Shown here: one piece after another, positions 1-11,890 of the stretch
Numbering within the stretch: position 1 is the first letter of the stretch
How the letters are laid out: each line of letters starts with the position of its first letter
Source of the DNA: Strongyloides papillosus
Taxonomy: Eukaryota > Nematoda > Chromadorea > Rhabditida > Strongyloididae
Reading direction: 5' to 3'
Length of the DNA stretch: 64,000 nucleotides
Assembly: GCA_005656395.1 (NCBI GenBank)
Contig: SRSI01000023.1
Coordinates: 496,001 to 560,000, forward strand
Translations under genes and position numbers: made by a program
Notes under the pieces: model-generated
Databases searched by the model: none
The model's input: only the letters and a program-made list of their open reading frames with translations
Told to the model about the DNA's origin: nothing

Positions 1-316
1 ATTTTAAATATATGAAGGAAATTAATATTGTGTAAACAAAATTTTTTATAAAAAAAATGTTTCAAAATAACATTTTAAACATCTAGTATTTATTTTAAAT
101 CTATTGAAACATTATAAGATGCATTTGATAAACATAAACATTTAAAGTTAACTTGATCCAACTTCTCGTAAAAATCATTCTTGATAATGATCTTGTAATT
201 TATTATTCTCCACAAAATGCATATAATATCAAAAAATACGTCAACTATAAAAAAGGTTATAACACTTATAAAGTGTTTCATACAACTGTGATGTGACTAT
301 TGGTCTACCTTCTATA
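1..316. mobile_element. Partial foldback MITE, same family as 34951-36341
   Basis: Positions about 150-316 match the right end of the 34951-36341 element: shared stretches are the CATTCTTGA/GATCTTG block, ACAAAATGCATATA, a poly-A/GTTATAAC block, AAGTGTTT, and ACAACTGTGATGTGA followed by a GG-TCTACC end. Read in reverse, the end TATAGAAGGTAGACCAA aligns with the TACAGGGTGGACCAAA terminus of that element. The window cuts off the other half. It lies directly against the retroelement relic at 317-1050, so it probably inserted into that copy. Confidence 0.65.
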
Positions 317-1050
317 ATGTAATTGGTGATATCTTGTAACTTCTGAGTAAGATTAGGATTCCATGTAATAATTTCTTCTACTAAGTTTGTAAAAATCATA
401 AGTACGATTAGTGTAATCACTAATTGCGATTCTAAAGTAGTTATAAGCCTGAAAAGTGGTATATAAGAATCCTTTGGTTTTTGTTAACTTATTATTGATA
501 TATTTAGCAACAAATGTATGAATTGGTGAACCTGATACTCCATTAAATTTTCGTGAGAGAAATGTATGCCCCTTTCTAAGTAATTCACATCTTCCGATAT
601 TAATTTACAGTTTTTCTGCCCTAAAGTATCAAGTATTCTTTCTAACATTTGAAGGTGTTTTTCTCTTCTTTGAGTGATAAATAGCAAATCATCCTGACAA
701 ATAAGAAATCGAGATTTTGGTTCATATTTAACAACATTTTCAAAAATTTTTTCCATTTGACGTTGAAATATCATAGGTAAATTTTTGGCACCTATAACTA
801 AACGTTGAAATTGATAAGTAGTTTCACGATGAGTGAAGATAAAGTGATGTCTATCTTACAATGGTATTTGGATTTGCCAAAAACTGCTTTGTAAATCGAG
901 TTTACTTGCAAAATCAAAGTAGGTCATTTTCGCAAAAAATATTTAATAGTGTTGATGGAGCACAATTCATAAAACGAATCTTTTCATTAAGACAACGAGC
1001 ATCCAAAACAAACGTAATTTTGTTTTTTCGATTTCATTAGGTAGTAAAGT
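317..1050 (-). pseudogene. Ty3/gypsy-like reverse transcriptase relic
   Basis: Read on the minus strand with frameshifts, this keeps a recognisable order of reverse-transcriptase blocks: DARCLNEK (about 1010), SKLDLQSSFWQI (about 905), a FTHRETTYQFQR segment, FQRQMEKIFENV, a CQDDLLF box in the place of the catalytic YxDD, an EKHLQML segment, and YLERGIHFS. It continues below 484 as NYFRIAISDYTNRTY-like sequence, matching the region that follows the polymerase palm in gypsy elements. Several frame shifts and at least one stop break it, and no gag, protease, integrase or LTR was seen nearby. It belongs to a different lineage from the copy at 23-27 kb, whose motif at the same site is SKLDLLSAYSQM. 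I am confident of a retroelement origin and less so of the exact clade. Confidence 0.75.
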
Positions 1051-2308
1051 AAAAATGAGTAAAGAATTAATAACAAGAAAGTGATTCTTTTGCAGCAAAT
1101 GCTTATTTTCTGATAAATGGATAATTTTGCTAAAGATTTAATGTTTTGAGGGTAAATTCACAAAATGATAATATGTTACGACATTAGTAGTTGTCACTCA
1201 ACACTTTGTTTTTCGTTACAAAAAGTTTGTAAAAAATGAGCTATATACCATAGATTTTAAAAAAAGAACGGCTAATTTTCGTTTGCAACAAAATGTGTTG
1301 TGACAAACTCCGGCGAGTTTATGCTTTCCCGATTAAATCGTTATTCTTAAGAATGTGTTAACGAGTGAATGCTCGTAAATGGTGATATCTTTTCTTTATA
1401 AAGTTTCTGAAAATACTTCTTTCTTGGATTAGGCATGAATAATAAGTGATTCGATTGGTAGAATGAAAACTTTTGGCAATCGTACAGCTACCCTTACTTT
1501 TTCGATGTTTCTTTTTTCTGAAAAGATCAAATATTTTTTCTCATATCAATGATATTTTTTATTGATAGCAGCACAAAATTAAGTAGCATTAAATAAATTA
1601 TTTATCTTTAAAAGAAAGTGACTCAGTAGTATTCGTTAATCTATTTATTTTAGCTAATTTACTGGCAATTTCTGTGTTTATACGTATACTTTAGTTAGAT
1701 ACATTAGACTGAGATGTTGAATCGAGTCGATAATGAATTCATTCGATCAATCGTCTAATCAATGCAGTGACTATCCGACTTAATATCAAATGTTATGGAT
1801 AAATAGGAGAGTAAATTGTGAAATATAAGATTTCGAATTCTGGTTACAAATATCTAAAATCGACCCAGTTTTTTTGGTTATAAAAAACGTCTTTTGGCTA
1901 TATTTTTATAAAAATCGATTAAATTTGAAAAAGTAAAAACATTTGTCCAAACGATCAGGTTCTGGGTCTCGATGAGAGAGTTGAAATGGCTCACCGACCA
2001 TTCTCAAAAACTATTTAACCTGGAATTTATTATAATTAATTATTATATCTGTTTTATGTAATTTTCTAATTGTATTTTATTTCAGGGTTTATATCAATAA
2101 AAATTTACTAAAAAAAAGTATGGTGAAGAAAAAATTTTTTTTATTTTTTTTTATTATAGACTTAACAAAAAAATATATTATAAAGACAAAATTATAAAAA
2201 AGTATCTCAAATTTATGATCTCAAAGCGTTCATTGAAAAATTTACAACAAGTCATTTATAATTTTCTTCATTGCATTTTTTTATAATCTTAGTAGAAAAA
2301 TTAAATAT
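1051..2308. other. No gene seen
   Basis: A/T-rich sequence with no long open frame. Some higher-complexity stretches (about 1290-1500 and 1690-2010) could be old transposon remains, but I could not assign them. The piggyBac element begins just after this stretch. Confidence 0.5.
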
Positions 2309-2312
2309 TTAA

Positions 2313-4841
2313 CACTAAACCTACTACCACCGGTCAAATTGACCTTTTCAAATTTTAACAAACGTTTCCCCACAAACAACGTATCGTACAGTTATTTACC
2401 TTTATGACTTTTCCTAAAATATACATTCAATGAATTTTTTAGCATTTATTTTTTTTCCTACTTTCTTGTTTTTGAGAAATGTATGTAGCAGTCCTTACCT
2501 ACCAAGAACGGTCAATTTGACCGGTATAAAAAATAGAGGTTTTTGATCTTCTAAATATACAATATAAAATCTTTACAAGAGAAAAAGTATCTGGAAAGAA
2601 ATTTTATCAAGTTCCGCGTGAGAATGACTGGTAAAGATGACACAATACAATTATATTATTCCAGAAGAGAGAATTACATTGTAAAAGTTCTAAACTATTT
2701 TTTTTACATTTCAAATTATAAGCTATAATTCGAGTAAATAAAGTAAATTCATAATATTTTTACGTAATTTTTGTAATTTTTTTCTAGTTTATTGTTTTTT
2801 TAGCAAATCTTTATCCTGAAAATGGCAAAGCATTCAAAAAATATGATGTTATTAGAAAAAATAAATAATATAGACGAAGAATGTTCAGATATCGATGAAC
2901 AGATACTTTCTGAAACTAAAGATAACATAGAAGAAGATGATGACTTATTTGATATAACTGAAGAATTAGTATCTTCAGATACGGATAGTGAAAAAGAAAA
3001 TATTTCGAACAAACGTAGAGGACGGAAGAAAAAAAGATTATTATTGAGTTCCGAAAATGATATAGAAGATCAACCTGTTGTAACTGCAGCTGATGGTACA
3101 GTTTGGGAAAAAATAGATGAAGGTTCCAAACCTGGAAGGGCACCAATTCACAACATTTTCAAAGATTTATCAGGTCCCACAAGATATGCTAAACAACATA
3201 TTATGAAGGGAAAAGTAAAGACGGCTTTTTCTCTTATCATTGATGATCAAATGATGGAAAATATAAGAACCTGTACAGAATTAGAAGCATGTAGAGTTTT
3301 AGGGACTACGTGGGAATTAAATGCTGCAAAACTAGACGCATTTATCGCTTTACTTTATGCTCGTGGTGCATATGAGGCAAAAAATATAGATATATCATAT
3401 TTATGGAGTAAAGAATGGGGTCCGGCATTTTTTTCAAGGACAATGAGCAGGAACGTATTTGCTGAAATTATGAGATTTATACGTTTTGATAAGAAAAGTG
3501 AAAGAAGACAACGTTTAAAAGACAATAAGTTTGCATTGATATCAGAAACATGGGATCGTTTTATTGAAAATAGTCAAAGTTGTTACAAACCAGGAGCATT
3601 TGTTACTTGTGACGAACAGTTGTTTCCATGTAAAACTCGTTGCAGGTTCACTCAATACATGGTAAACAAGCCAGACAAGTTTGGTCTGAAGTTCTGGCTG
3701 GCTTCTGACGTCAATACCAAGTATATAATAAATGGTTTCCCATACTTGGGAAAGGATGAAAAAAGAAACTCTTCAACTCCTCTTGCTGAATTTGTTGTTT
3801 TAAAGTTAATGGAGCCATTCACAGGATGTGGAAGAAATGTGACAACCGACAACTTTTTTACGAGTATTTCATTAGCTACAAAACTTCTGGCTAAAAAAAC
3901 AACAATTGTTGGTACAATGCGTAGAAATAAACGTGAATTGCCTGAACTTGCTAAACAGGTGAAAGATGATATGACACGTTTTTCAACAAAATTATATAAA
4001 TCAGATAATATTACTCTTACGGTGTATAAAAGTAAACCAAATAAGAAAGTTCTTCTACTAAGTTCAATGCATACCTCAATAAAAATAGAAAAAAGTGATA
4101 AATGTGTACCGGAGACAATTAGATTTTATAATAGTACTAAATATGGAGTAGATGTTTCCGACCAAATGGCAAAAAAATATAGTGTGAAATCAAAATCTTG
4201 CCGCTGGCCTCTTCAAGTATTTTTTAACATTCTTGATTTAGCTGGAATAAATGCATGGGTTTTGTATAAACAAGTAACAGGGGAGGAAATTTCAAGGCAA
4301 GATTTTTTATTTCAATTAGCTGTTGAACTTGCTGCTGAATATCGAGAATCACGTGAAAAAGAAGATAAACCAAAAACACTAATAAATATAAGTTCTGATT
4401 CACGTGTACGAAAAACTTGTCAAGTTAGATATTGTAAAGATAATAAGGCTACGAAAATTTGTCTAAAATGTAAAAAATATGTATGCGGTATATGTACATC
4501 CGAAAACTTTATAGTTTGTAGAAAATGTAATGAGAACGAATAGGGTATATATTTTTATTTATTTATAAATAATATGTATTATGTATGTTTTTGTATATGT
4601 AAATGAAAGAAACTACAAAATTACCTTTCATTTATAATTTTTTGTTAAATTTTTTAATTAAAGTAAAAAAAACAATAATTTTTTCGTCATTTATAAAAGT
4701 TGATTTATTTATTATTTACTACAGTACCAAATAAACTACTTTATACGTTTAATTGTAAAAAGAATTACTTTTTAAAAGAAGTGGTCAATTTGACCGGTCG
4801 TGGTAGAAATAGGTATATGTAAAATGTCGGTAGGTTTAGTG
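2313..4841 (+). mobile_element. Complete piggyBac element with TTAA duplication
   Basis: The ends are perfect 12-bp inverted repeats, CACTAAACCTAC (2313-2324) and GTAGGTTTAGTG (4830-4841). TTAA flanks both sides (2309-2312 and 4842-4845), the target duplication typical of piggyBac. Inside each end lies a near-palindromic GGTCAAATTGACC block (2332-2344 and 4783-4795), with a third copy at 2510-2522. The single gene (2822-4543) is an uninterrupted transposase. The 2529-bp length is normal for an autonomous member. Intact ends, target site and frame together suggest recent arrival and possibly continuing activity. Confidence 0.95.
2822..4543 (+). CDS. piggyBac-family transposase (DDE_Tnp_1_7)
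   Basis: A 573-residue protein that would cut and paste its own element at TTAA sites. Residues 1-80 are acidic then basic (NKRRGRKKKR at 63-72, a likely nuclear signal). The core carries all three catalytic aspartates in family context: D264 in VTCDEQLFP, D343 in VTTDNFFTS, and D447 in YGVDVSDQM (D444 also fits the conserved GVD). KPDKFGLK (283-290) and CRWPLQVFFNILDL (460-473) are further family blocks. The C-terminus (about 533-570) is a cysteine-rich zinc-binding tail with repeated CxxC pairs, such as CLKCKKYVCGIC. There are no stops or frameshifts. The ATG at 2822 is the first in frame and leaves about 500 bp of upstream element sequence for the promoter. Confidence 0.95.
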   Translation: MAKHSKNMMLLEKINNIDEECSDIDEQILSETKDNIEEDDDLFDITEELVSSDTDSEKENISNKRRGRKKKRLLLSSENDIEDQPVVTAADGTVWEKIDEGSKPGRAPIHNIFKDLSGPTRYAKQHIMKGKVKTAFSLIIDDQMMENIRTCTELEACRVLGTTWELNAAKLDAFIALLYARGAYEAKNIDISYLWSKEWGPAFFSRTMSRNVFAEIMRFIRFDKKSERRQRLKDNKFALISETWDRFIENSQSCYKPGAFVTCDEQLFPCKTRCRFTQYMVNKPDKFGLKFWLASDVNTKYIINGFPYLGKDEKRNSSTPLAEFVVLKLMEPFTGCGRNVTTDNFFTSISLATKLLAKKTTIVGTMRRNKRELPELAKQVKDDMTRFSTKLYKSDNITLTVYKSKPNKKVLLLSSMHTSIKIEKSDKCVPETIRFYNSTKYGVDVSDQMAKKYSVKSKSCRWPLQVFFNILDLAGINAWVLYKQVTGEEISRQDFLFQLAVELAAEYRESREKEDKPKTLINISSDSRVRKTCQVRYCKDNKATKICLKCKKYVCGICTSENFIVCRKCNENE

Positions 4842-4845
4842 TTAA

Positions 4846-7232
4846 CCAAGTTTATAAATAGCAGATTCTTTCAATATTTACAAACATCTATAAACATTGT
4901 TAGTTAAAATAATAAACTTTTTTATACGTACAGCAATATTTATAATATTTAAGTCATTATTTATTTTTATAAATATTAAATACATCTATATATTTCAAAA
5001 TTCTTATTAAGTAAATTGTTGTGGCACTGTAATGTAGCTAGTGTTCTTAAAAGAATAAAACAAAAGAATAAAAAAGTATTTAATAAAATTAAATGTAAGT
5101 AATAACAAACATTAATAATATTATTAATTAGTTAGGATAAATCGTAGATGACATCTCATATCACTACTACTTGATTTTCTTTTCTTGATCCCCTATTTAT
5201 ACTCCATCCTTGATCAAACATTACTGTCCCTATTTTGCACTTGTTTCTATTTTTAGATTGTTCATTTCTTATAATCTCTTTATTTAGTGATGATTCATCC
5301 TTACTTAAATTTACATCATATTCAAATGTATACATGCGAAATATATTTTAGAGCATAATATAATACATATACAAAATAGGTATAAAATATCTATGTAATA
5401 TAAAATATGCATTTCATCTTAGAAATGTACTTTTAAAGATCACTTATATTATCTCTGATCATTCAACTAAATTACCTAAAAAATTGCTTTCATTTACACA
5501 TATGTACATATAAATTTTTTTCCTACAAATTATATTTGTTTATACATATAAGGATGTAGCTTTGAATTTTTTGTGAAAAAATTAAATAATATATGCTATT
5601 TCAATATAAATCATTCAACATACTTATTTTTAAATTACGAATTAAATTGATTGCTTTTTATGTCTAATACGTAATTAATGCTAGCAAAAAGTTAGGTAAT
5701 TAATTGCAAGATGAAAAAATTAAAATGACTTAATTTATTTAAAAAATGATAAAAGTATTCATGTTATTTGTCTATACGTGTATGTGCTTTGTTAAGAGTA
5801 CCAATCATGTATCATAGTAAAAAATTTGTTTAATTAAGAGTAAAATTACTATGAACTTTTTTGTCGACCAACAATCAAATATATCATTTCATTTTCTTAT
5901 AAATTCATGTTTTTTTTTGCCGTAACAAAAAAATTAAAACCGAATAAAATAATAAAGTATCTTACAAAAATAATGTTATATGTTTTCGAAAGATTGTGAA
6001 TTTAATAATAAGATAGAAATTAAAATATTTTTTAAAGCTATAAAGTAATATGATTAAAAAAATAAAAAATTATAGTAAATTAAGATGCTTTTTGTTTATA
6101 GTACAACTCATAAGTTCTATTTTGATCGTATTAAAGAATTTGAAGGATTTAGATTTTGTAAGAAAACAGAATATTTTAGAAATTAAAGCAAGTTATTAAT
6201 TTATAATACAGTATATTTAGTATACTTAAATTAGAATATAAAATATCTCATTGCATTTTTAATTTACATTATAATTTGAACATGTAAAGCGCTTCTATCT
6301 TTTGTGTAACAATTAACGTAAAAGTTATAAATCTATAACTAATGTGTGTTGAATTTATAGCAGAAAATTATTTCATTAATTTTTAATAAGTAAGATAACG
6401 TGCAACACGTATTCAATGTCTACTGTTTCAACTACCAAAAAACATAAATATTTTTTTAAAACTTATCATTTTAATGTATAACGAATAAAAGCAGTGTTAG
6501 ATTTTTTTCAAATCTATGGAAACAATTGAACAAGCTTTATAGTGATAATTCAATATAAATTTCTTAATATTTTATATTTTTTTTAACAACTATTCTACAA
6601 ATATATAGAGCAAGAATAAAAGGCTAGAATTATAAACTTATAATTATCAAAAAATCGAAAAAAAAATAATACTAAGATATTTTGAAATTAGTTATATCTA
6701 TATACTTCTGTTAAAATTTAAATATTACACAATAATATTATAGTTTTATATATGCTCTTATTTATAAATAAAAATATTTTTTTACACAAATAAAATTTAT
6801 TTTCCTTCTATTTTCTACTTTCTCATGTCTTCAGTGGAAGACAAAATAGAATCACTCTTTAAGAAGAAGTGCTCCGAACTCAACAACTTCATAGATTTAA
6901 ATATTAAAATTTAAATATTTAAACATTGAGACAACAAACAATTTTATAAACAAATTATTTTCGATTTAACAATTCGTAAATCATCGTATCAATATAACAT
7001 TATTTAAAATATTCTATCTACACATGTCAGTTAATATTTCAACATTTTCTTCCGATTTTTAGTAAAATAAAAAGTTTTTTATAAAATTGACATTAAATAA
7101 TGATAATATTTGTATATTTTAAAAGAAAGTTTACTATAAATAATATGGATTATATATAATCACAAGCTTCAACCTATAGTCAAGTTATTTATTAAATTTA
7201 ATATCTAATTTAACTGATATTTTTTTATCGTT
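4846..7232. other. A/T-rich intergenic region, one weak small ORF
   Basis: About 2.4 kb between the piggyBac element and the astacin gene. Apart from the small minus-strand ORF at 5156-5335, which is listed separately, I see only A/T-rich sequence without clear repeats or coding potential. Confidence 0.5.
5156..5335 (-). CDS. Possible 59-residue ORF of unknown function
   Basis: An ATG-initiated frame of 59 codons whose composition (Gly, Trp, Cys, Asn, charged residues) is less A/T-biased than chance frames nearby. It contains KCKIGTVMFDQGWSINRGSRK near the C-terminus. It has no signal peptide, no membrane segment and no recognised motif. An in-frame stop lies just upstream and no convincing splice acceptor is seen, so it would be a one-exon gene or the tail of a decayed one. 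Weak call. Confidence 0.25.
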   Translation of the reverse strand: MYTFEYDVNLSKDESSLNKEIIRNEQSKNRNKCKIGTVMFDQGWSINRGSRKENQVVVI

Positions 7233-8697
7233 ATGAAAAATAAAAATATTATTTTACTGCTTATTTTTCTTTTTGCTATTTTTGACTCTGTAAGTTATAT
7301 AGTTAAATATGACTGTAAAATAACTATTAAAGTTTCATGCAAATAAATTAGTATCAATAAATGAAGAAAAGGACTTAGAAATTACGGAACAAACAAGTAT
7401 AGTTTTAGAAAAAATTCTAAAAAAAGTACTGCCACTAAGTAGTGAATCTATTGGAAAGGCTACTCAAAATAATAATAAAGATAATGGAACAAATAATAGT
7501 ATTAGTAAAAAACCAAGATTATTTCAAGGTGACGTAGTTCTCAATCCATATCAAGCACAAGATTTAATAGATCAAGTTGTAGAAAAAGTTGAAAGTGCGG
7601 GATTTGATGTCTCTGAAATTACAAGTGAAACAGAAAGAAGAATTAAAAGAAAAATGGATGGGAATATGAAGCTTACTTGGGAATTTCCTATACTTTATTT
7701 TGTTGAAAAAGAAGTTAATGGATCAATAGTTGATGAAGCTCTAAAATTAATAGAATTAGAAACATGCATAACATTTAAAAGAGTAAATAGTTCAAATCTA
7801 TCAAAAGCGGGTTTAAGATTTTTTTCAGGTGATGGATGTTATAGTGAGGTTGGCAGAAGATTTAAAAATACATTCCAAGATGTAAGTATAGGAAAAGGGT
7901 GTGAAAGCATTGGAACAATTCAACATGAAACAATGCATGCATTAGGAAGTTATCATGAGCAATCAAGATATGACAGAGATAAATATTTAAAAGTTTTTTT
8001 AGAAAACGTTGAAAAAGAAAATGAATATAATTTTCTTAAAGTTGATTTATCATCTGCAATAACTTATGATACAAAATACGATTATGGATCAAATATGCAA
8101 TATTCAACTACTGCATTTAGTAGAAATGAAAAACCAACAATGTTGCCGGTTGAACCACTTTATGCAAAAACTCTTGGTGTTAATAATGGATTGTCTTTTG
8201 TTGATGCAAAATTGTTAAATAGTTATTATTGTATGAAAAAATGTCGGCGTCCAATCTCCTGTGCAAATGGGTATCAAAATCCTAACGACTGCGAGCGATG
8301 TAAATGCGTAGATGGTTATGTTGGTAATCGTTGTGATAAGCTACCCCCCGCTACAAAAGAATGTGGAGTGTCAAATCTCCTAGTTTTGAATGAAAAAAAG
8401 TTATTGTTCGTTGTGGGTAAAAAAGATTGTATATATCACGTTCGAACAACACCAGGTAAAAAAATAAAAATGACCGTTGAAGTCTTAGCATATTTTCCCG
8501 GTTACGAAAACCGTTGCGAATTAGAAAATAGTCTTGAGATAAAATATTTGACTGATAAAACAGTGACTGGAGCACTTTTGTGCTTATTTGATAATAGTAC
8601 AACTATAATATCAAAAAACGATCATGTTATTGTTCACCACAGAAGTTCCGGTGATAAAAATGGTGTAAGATTAGAACTTGAAAGTATCAGAAATTGA
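7233..8697 (+). CDS. Secreted astacin metalloprotease (astacin-EGF-CUB)
   Basis: Exons 7233-7289 and 7333-8697 join across a 43-bp GTAAGT...AAAG intron in phase 0, giving about 473 residues. Residues 1-19 (MKNKNIILLLIFLFAIFDS) are a signal peptide. The propeptide carries the FQGD latency motif (F83-D86, the aspartate that caps the zinc in pro-astacins) and a basic site, RRIKRK, just before the catalytic domain at about 127. The zinc site is HETMHALGSYHEQSRYDRD from H217; the Met-turn is SNMQY (M274), with Gln where many members have His. An EGF-like cysteine cluster (CRRPISCANGYQNP...CERCKCVDGYVGNRC) and a CUB-like domain beginning CGVSNLLVL follow. All catalytic features are present. Astacins of this layout are expanded in Strongyloides and linked to tissue migration and host contact; that role is inference here. 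Confidence 0.93.
7290..7332 (+). other. Intron 1 of the astacin gene
   Basis: A 43-bp intron, GTAAGT at 7290 and AAAG at 7332, right after the signal-peptide codons. It is needed to connect the leader to the open frame, because an in-frame TAA lies at 7321-7323. A later AG at 7350-7351 would put the downstream frame out of register, so 7332 is preferred. Confidence 0.8.
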
Positions 8698-8805
8698 ACT
8701 AAATAGAGCTCTAACTAATATTTAATCATTTTATACTGATTAAATGAATAAATTCTTTGTAAATTACATTTTTACATAATAACTTTTATAAATTTAGTAA
8801 AAATA

Positions 8806-9303
8806 TAACAGTTGGGAACTGTTTGGAAAATTCAAGAACATTTCTTTAGTTATTATATAATGTGACAAGAGTCATCAAAACAATCATTTTTATTTAACTT
8901 AGGTAGTAGTTGTAGTTATTTTAATTATCATCAAATTTAACGTGTGACGTGTTTTTTTTTATATTGTATCTTATTAATTAATTTAATACCTTAATTATTG
9001 TTATTTAATATTGTATTTTGTAGACCACTAGGGGTTTCAGAAAGAGTTGAGGGAGATCTAAGGAGTTGCTAAGAGATCGAAGAGTTAGTTATAAGTAAGT
9101 AAATTGTTGTAGTTTATAAAATGTTATCTCTAAGTAGCCCATTTGTGTAATATTAAATTTGTGTGTGTTATTGTATTTATAGTTTGGTGGAATAAAAGTT
9201 GATATTGATAAAGGTTTGAAGTCAGTCGGAAATTCAGAGGGCAATGGGAATTTTTTGAAAATAGGGACGCCACAACTTATATTCTATAAATATATTTCCT
9301 ATA
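8806..9303 (+). repeat. Solo LTR-like repeat, copy A
   Basis: About 65-75 percent similar by eye to the reverse complement of 27381-27867. It starts AACAGTTGGGAACTG (copy B starts TGACAGTTGGGAAACTG). It contains a TATA-like TTATTATATAATG at about 8853, TAGACCACTAGGGGTTTC at about 9022, a polyadenylation-like GGAATAAAAG at about 9190, and GAGGGCAATGGGAATT, then GGGACGCCA (ends 9272). This TATA to AATAAA order is that of an LTR. Homology runs on for about 30 bp past the CGCCA, so the exact 3' end is uncertain. No internal retroelement genes adjoin it. Confidence 0.6.
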
Positions 9304-9505
9304 ATATTGCAATTTGTTTAGAATATTTAACTGATCTTAAAAATACATATTTTACATTTTTTTATTATTTGTAATGAAACTTTGTATTGCAATAGAAAAT
9401 TATTTTAAAAATATAGTTAATGATAAAAAACTAAGTTTTTTTAATTGTTATGTTAACATTCTGAATATAAATATTTTTTATCTTTAATAAAGAACTTGAA
9501 TTGGG

Positions 9506-9512
9506 TATAAAT
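9506..9512 (+). promoter_or_regulatory. TATA box of serine-rich gene 1
   Basis: TATAAAT 40 bp before the ATG at 9546. The flanking sequence (GAATTG before it, GGAATGA and AAAAGTATCA after it) is conserved in the promoter of the paralogue at 11924. Confidence 0.6.
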
Positions 9513-9545
9513 GTGGAATGATATCCGTTAAAAAGTATCAACAAA

Positions 9546-10034
9546 ATGCAATTTGTAAAATATTTCGTTATCACTATTATCTTAGTTGTTCAATACAGTT
9601 TCCAAGATTCTTCTTCACATTCTTTATCTTTTTCATCATCTTCATCTTCTGAAGAGGAAATAACAGATTTTGCTACTACAGGTGGATCAATGGAAATTGT
9701 TACTACACAAGGACCACCATTATCTGAACAAACGACATCATTTGATGTAACTATAGCAAGATCAAGATTTGTTAGTAGTTATTTATCCAAATTATTAGAT
9801 AGTGGTAGAGAAAAAACTTATGAGTTATTGAAAAAAGCTCAAGAATTGAAAAAAAGTTTACAAAAGAATAGAGGATATAATTATAATGATCGTAGAGAAC
9901 AAAGATCTGTTTTTTCAAAAGTCGTAAGTTATAATAAAGCATTATAAATTATTTTTTAGATGAATGTTGCTAAAAAGTCAGAAAAAAAGTTAACTAATGA
10001 AATTAAAAACAAATTATTGAGGAAATTATTTTAA
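9546..10034 (+). CDS. Small secreted serine-rich acidic protein, paralogue 1
   Basis: Exons 9546-9923 and 9960-10034 join in phase 0 across a 36-bp GTAAGT...TTTTTTAG intron, giving 150 residues. Without splicing the frame runs into the intron and ends at 9947, so the spliced form is preferred. Residues 1-20 (MQFVKYFVITIILVVQYSFQ) form a signal peptide. A DSSSHSLSFSSSSSSEEE tract follows, then a Thr-rich stretch, then a charged, probably helical C-terminus with dibasic sites. It is paralogous to the gene at 11924: same leader ending VQYSFQDSSS, same intron position, similar promoter. Function unknown. The serine-acid tract resembles casein-kinase or Fam20C-type phosphorylation sites, which is only a suggestion. 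Confidence 0.8.
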
Positions 10035-11890
10035 AAATGCTTCCAGCATATATGAGATCTAAATTGGTTTTACTATGAATATTATTATTTTACATCAAAT
10101 ATCATAAAAATTGCAATTCTTTATCATAAAATCCGTTTTAAAATCAATTTAAAATATTAAATTCTATGATAAAAGAATATGTTATGCCAATGTAAAATAT
10201 TAATATTTTGTCAATTATTTAATAAATTGTAGTCATTAATTTTTTTATTTTTTAAAATTAAATATTCCTTTTTCCATTTTTCAATACATTATTAATGTAA
10301 TGTCTGTGAAATGACAAAACAGATAAATCGATTATTATTAAGTTATTCACAAATAAACGTCAGCTTTAAATCCTTATCTTAAAAATGTTATAACTGAATT
10401 AAAAGTTAATATTTTTTCACATATAATAATGATATGGTACAACATATTGTTGTCAATGTGATTAAAAGTTTTCCATCACATTTCAAATATTTACTGTTTT
10501 TAAGATCCAAAAACTCTAAGTTGTAAGATTTTGGATCATTATATTTAACGAACGTTTTCTCTTTCAGGTGACGTTCTATATGAGTAAATATATAATAGTA
10601 TTTTGAAGAAACATTTAGAGAATAAAATAAACGAGATTCAGTTTTATTGTTTTTATATTCACGTTTTCTACAATTTTTAGTAAAACGAGTGTTCACACAC
10701 TATCATAAAGTAAATCACTTTTATTAACTAATATTGACTTCAGAATCAAAAATTTCTACTGTATATCATCTCAGTCATAATAATTTGTTTCTAAAGCTAT
10801 AATTTCACCAGTATTTATAAAACTATAATAAAAGATATTTAAACGATTCTACTAAAATTTAACATGTAGCCTTCTTATCAAACGACTTCAGTTTTAGTAA
10901 CCTTTGTGGTACTTCATTTTTATATGACTATTGAGCTGAATTTATGGGACTTTTTACAGAATTATTTTTTTATCACAAGTAATAATCTTTCTCAAGAAAA
11001 GGTAATTCATGTTCTTTAAATCAATAAAAAACAAGCTTTAATCTGAATTACACACTTTCGATAATAGCTTCACATAATATCTATAAGTTTCGTGCTTTTC
11101 ACCGTACAAATGACTTTAAAATACTTGAAAATAATATCTACATTAATATCTTACTTTTTTACAGACTTCTAAATTCATATTCGTAAAAATTCTATACTGT
11201 ATCTTTTAAATTCTTATTTACATAAACATTCTGTTTTTGCAATATTGTCATACTTGAACACTTGTATTTCTATTATGAAAAAATTTTAATTAGCGCTGTA
11301 ATGAAAAAATCTAGAATTATAGAGAAGTAGTTTTATTTAATTAACAAATGAGATATGCACTTGTCAATATTTTGTTAGTCACATCTGCATGTATAGTTTA
11401 TTTTGTGTCTGAACTTTGGATAAATAAAAAATTATTTTTTTAAGTAATATAAACTATTTTATGTTCTAGCTTAAGATCGTAAACGTAATTAACATCGAAA
11501 ACGGTTTTATATCTAGAATATTTTGAAATAATAGTAACTTTTTAATAAATGATCAAAGAAAATTTGTGAAAAAAATAAAATTTAATTAGCTCAAAAAAAA
11601 TAATTTATAAATTGTAGTACTTAGTAAACATATAAGAAAAATGCAGCTATCTGACTATTAATATTGCAAAATCCAATATTTAATTTTTTTACAGATGTTA
11701 TAAAAGAATCAAAAATAAACTTTTACGAGTTAAAATATGTTTAATGTATAGGAATGGTATAAAAAATATTTTAACAATGAGATAATTTATTTGATGTATA
11801 AGGAACTTAAGTTTATTTTGCTAAATTATAATATTTATGTATAAAATATAAATTATTTTTTGCTTTTAATTAAATAATTTGAATTTGATA
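10035..11890. other. Intergenic, no supported gene
   Basis: A 96-codon frame on the minus strand (10406-10696) lacks an ATG and has a stop immediately upstream, so I do not call it a gene. It could be a decayed exon. The rest is A/T-rich with no repeats recognised. Confidence 0.45.

Noticed and set aside
10406..10696. 96-codon minus-strand frame
   Set aside because: It begins with GTG rather than ATG, a stop lies directly upstream, and no motif is recognisable. At most a decayed exon.
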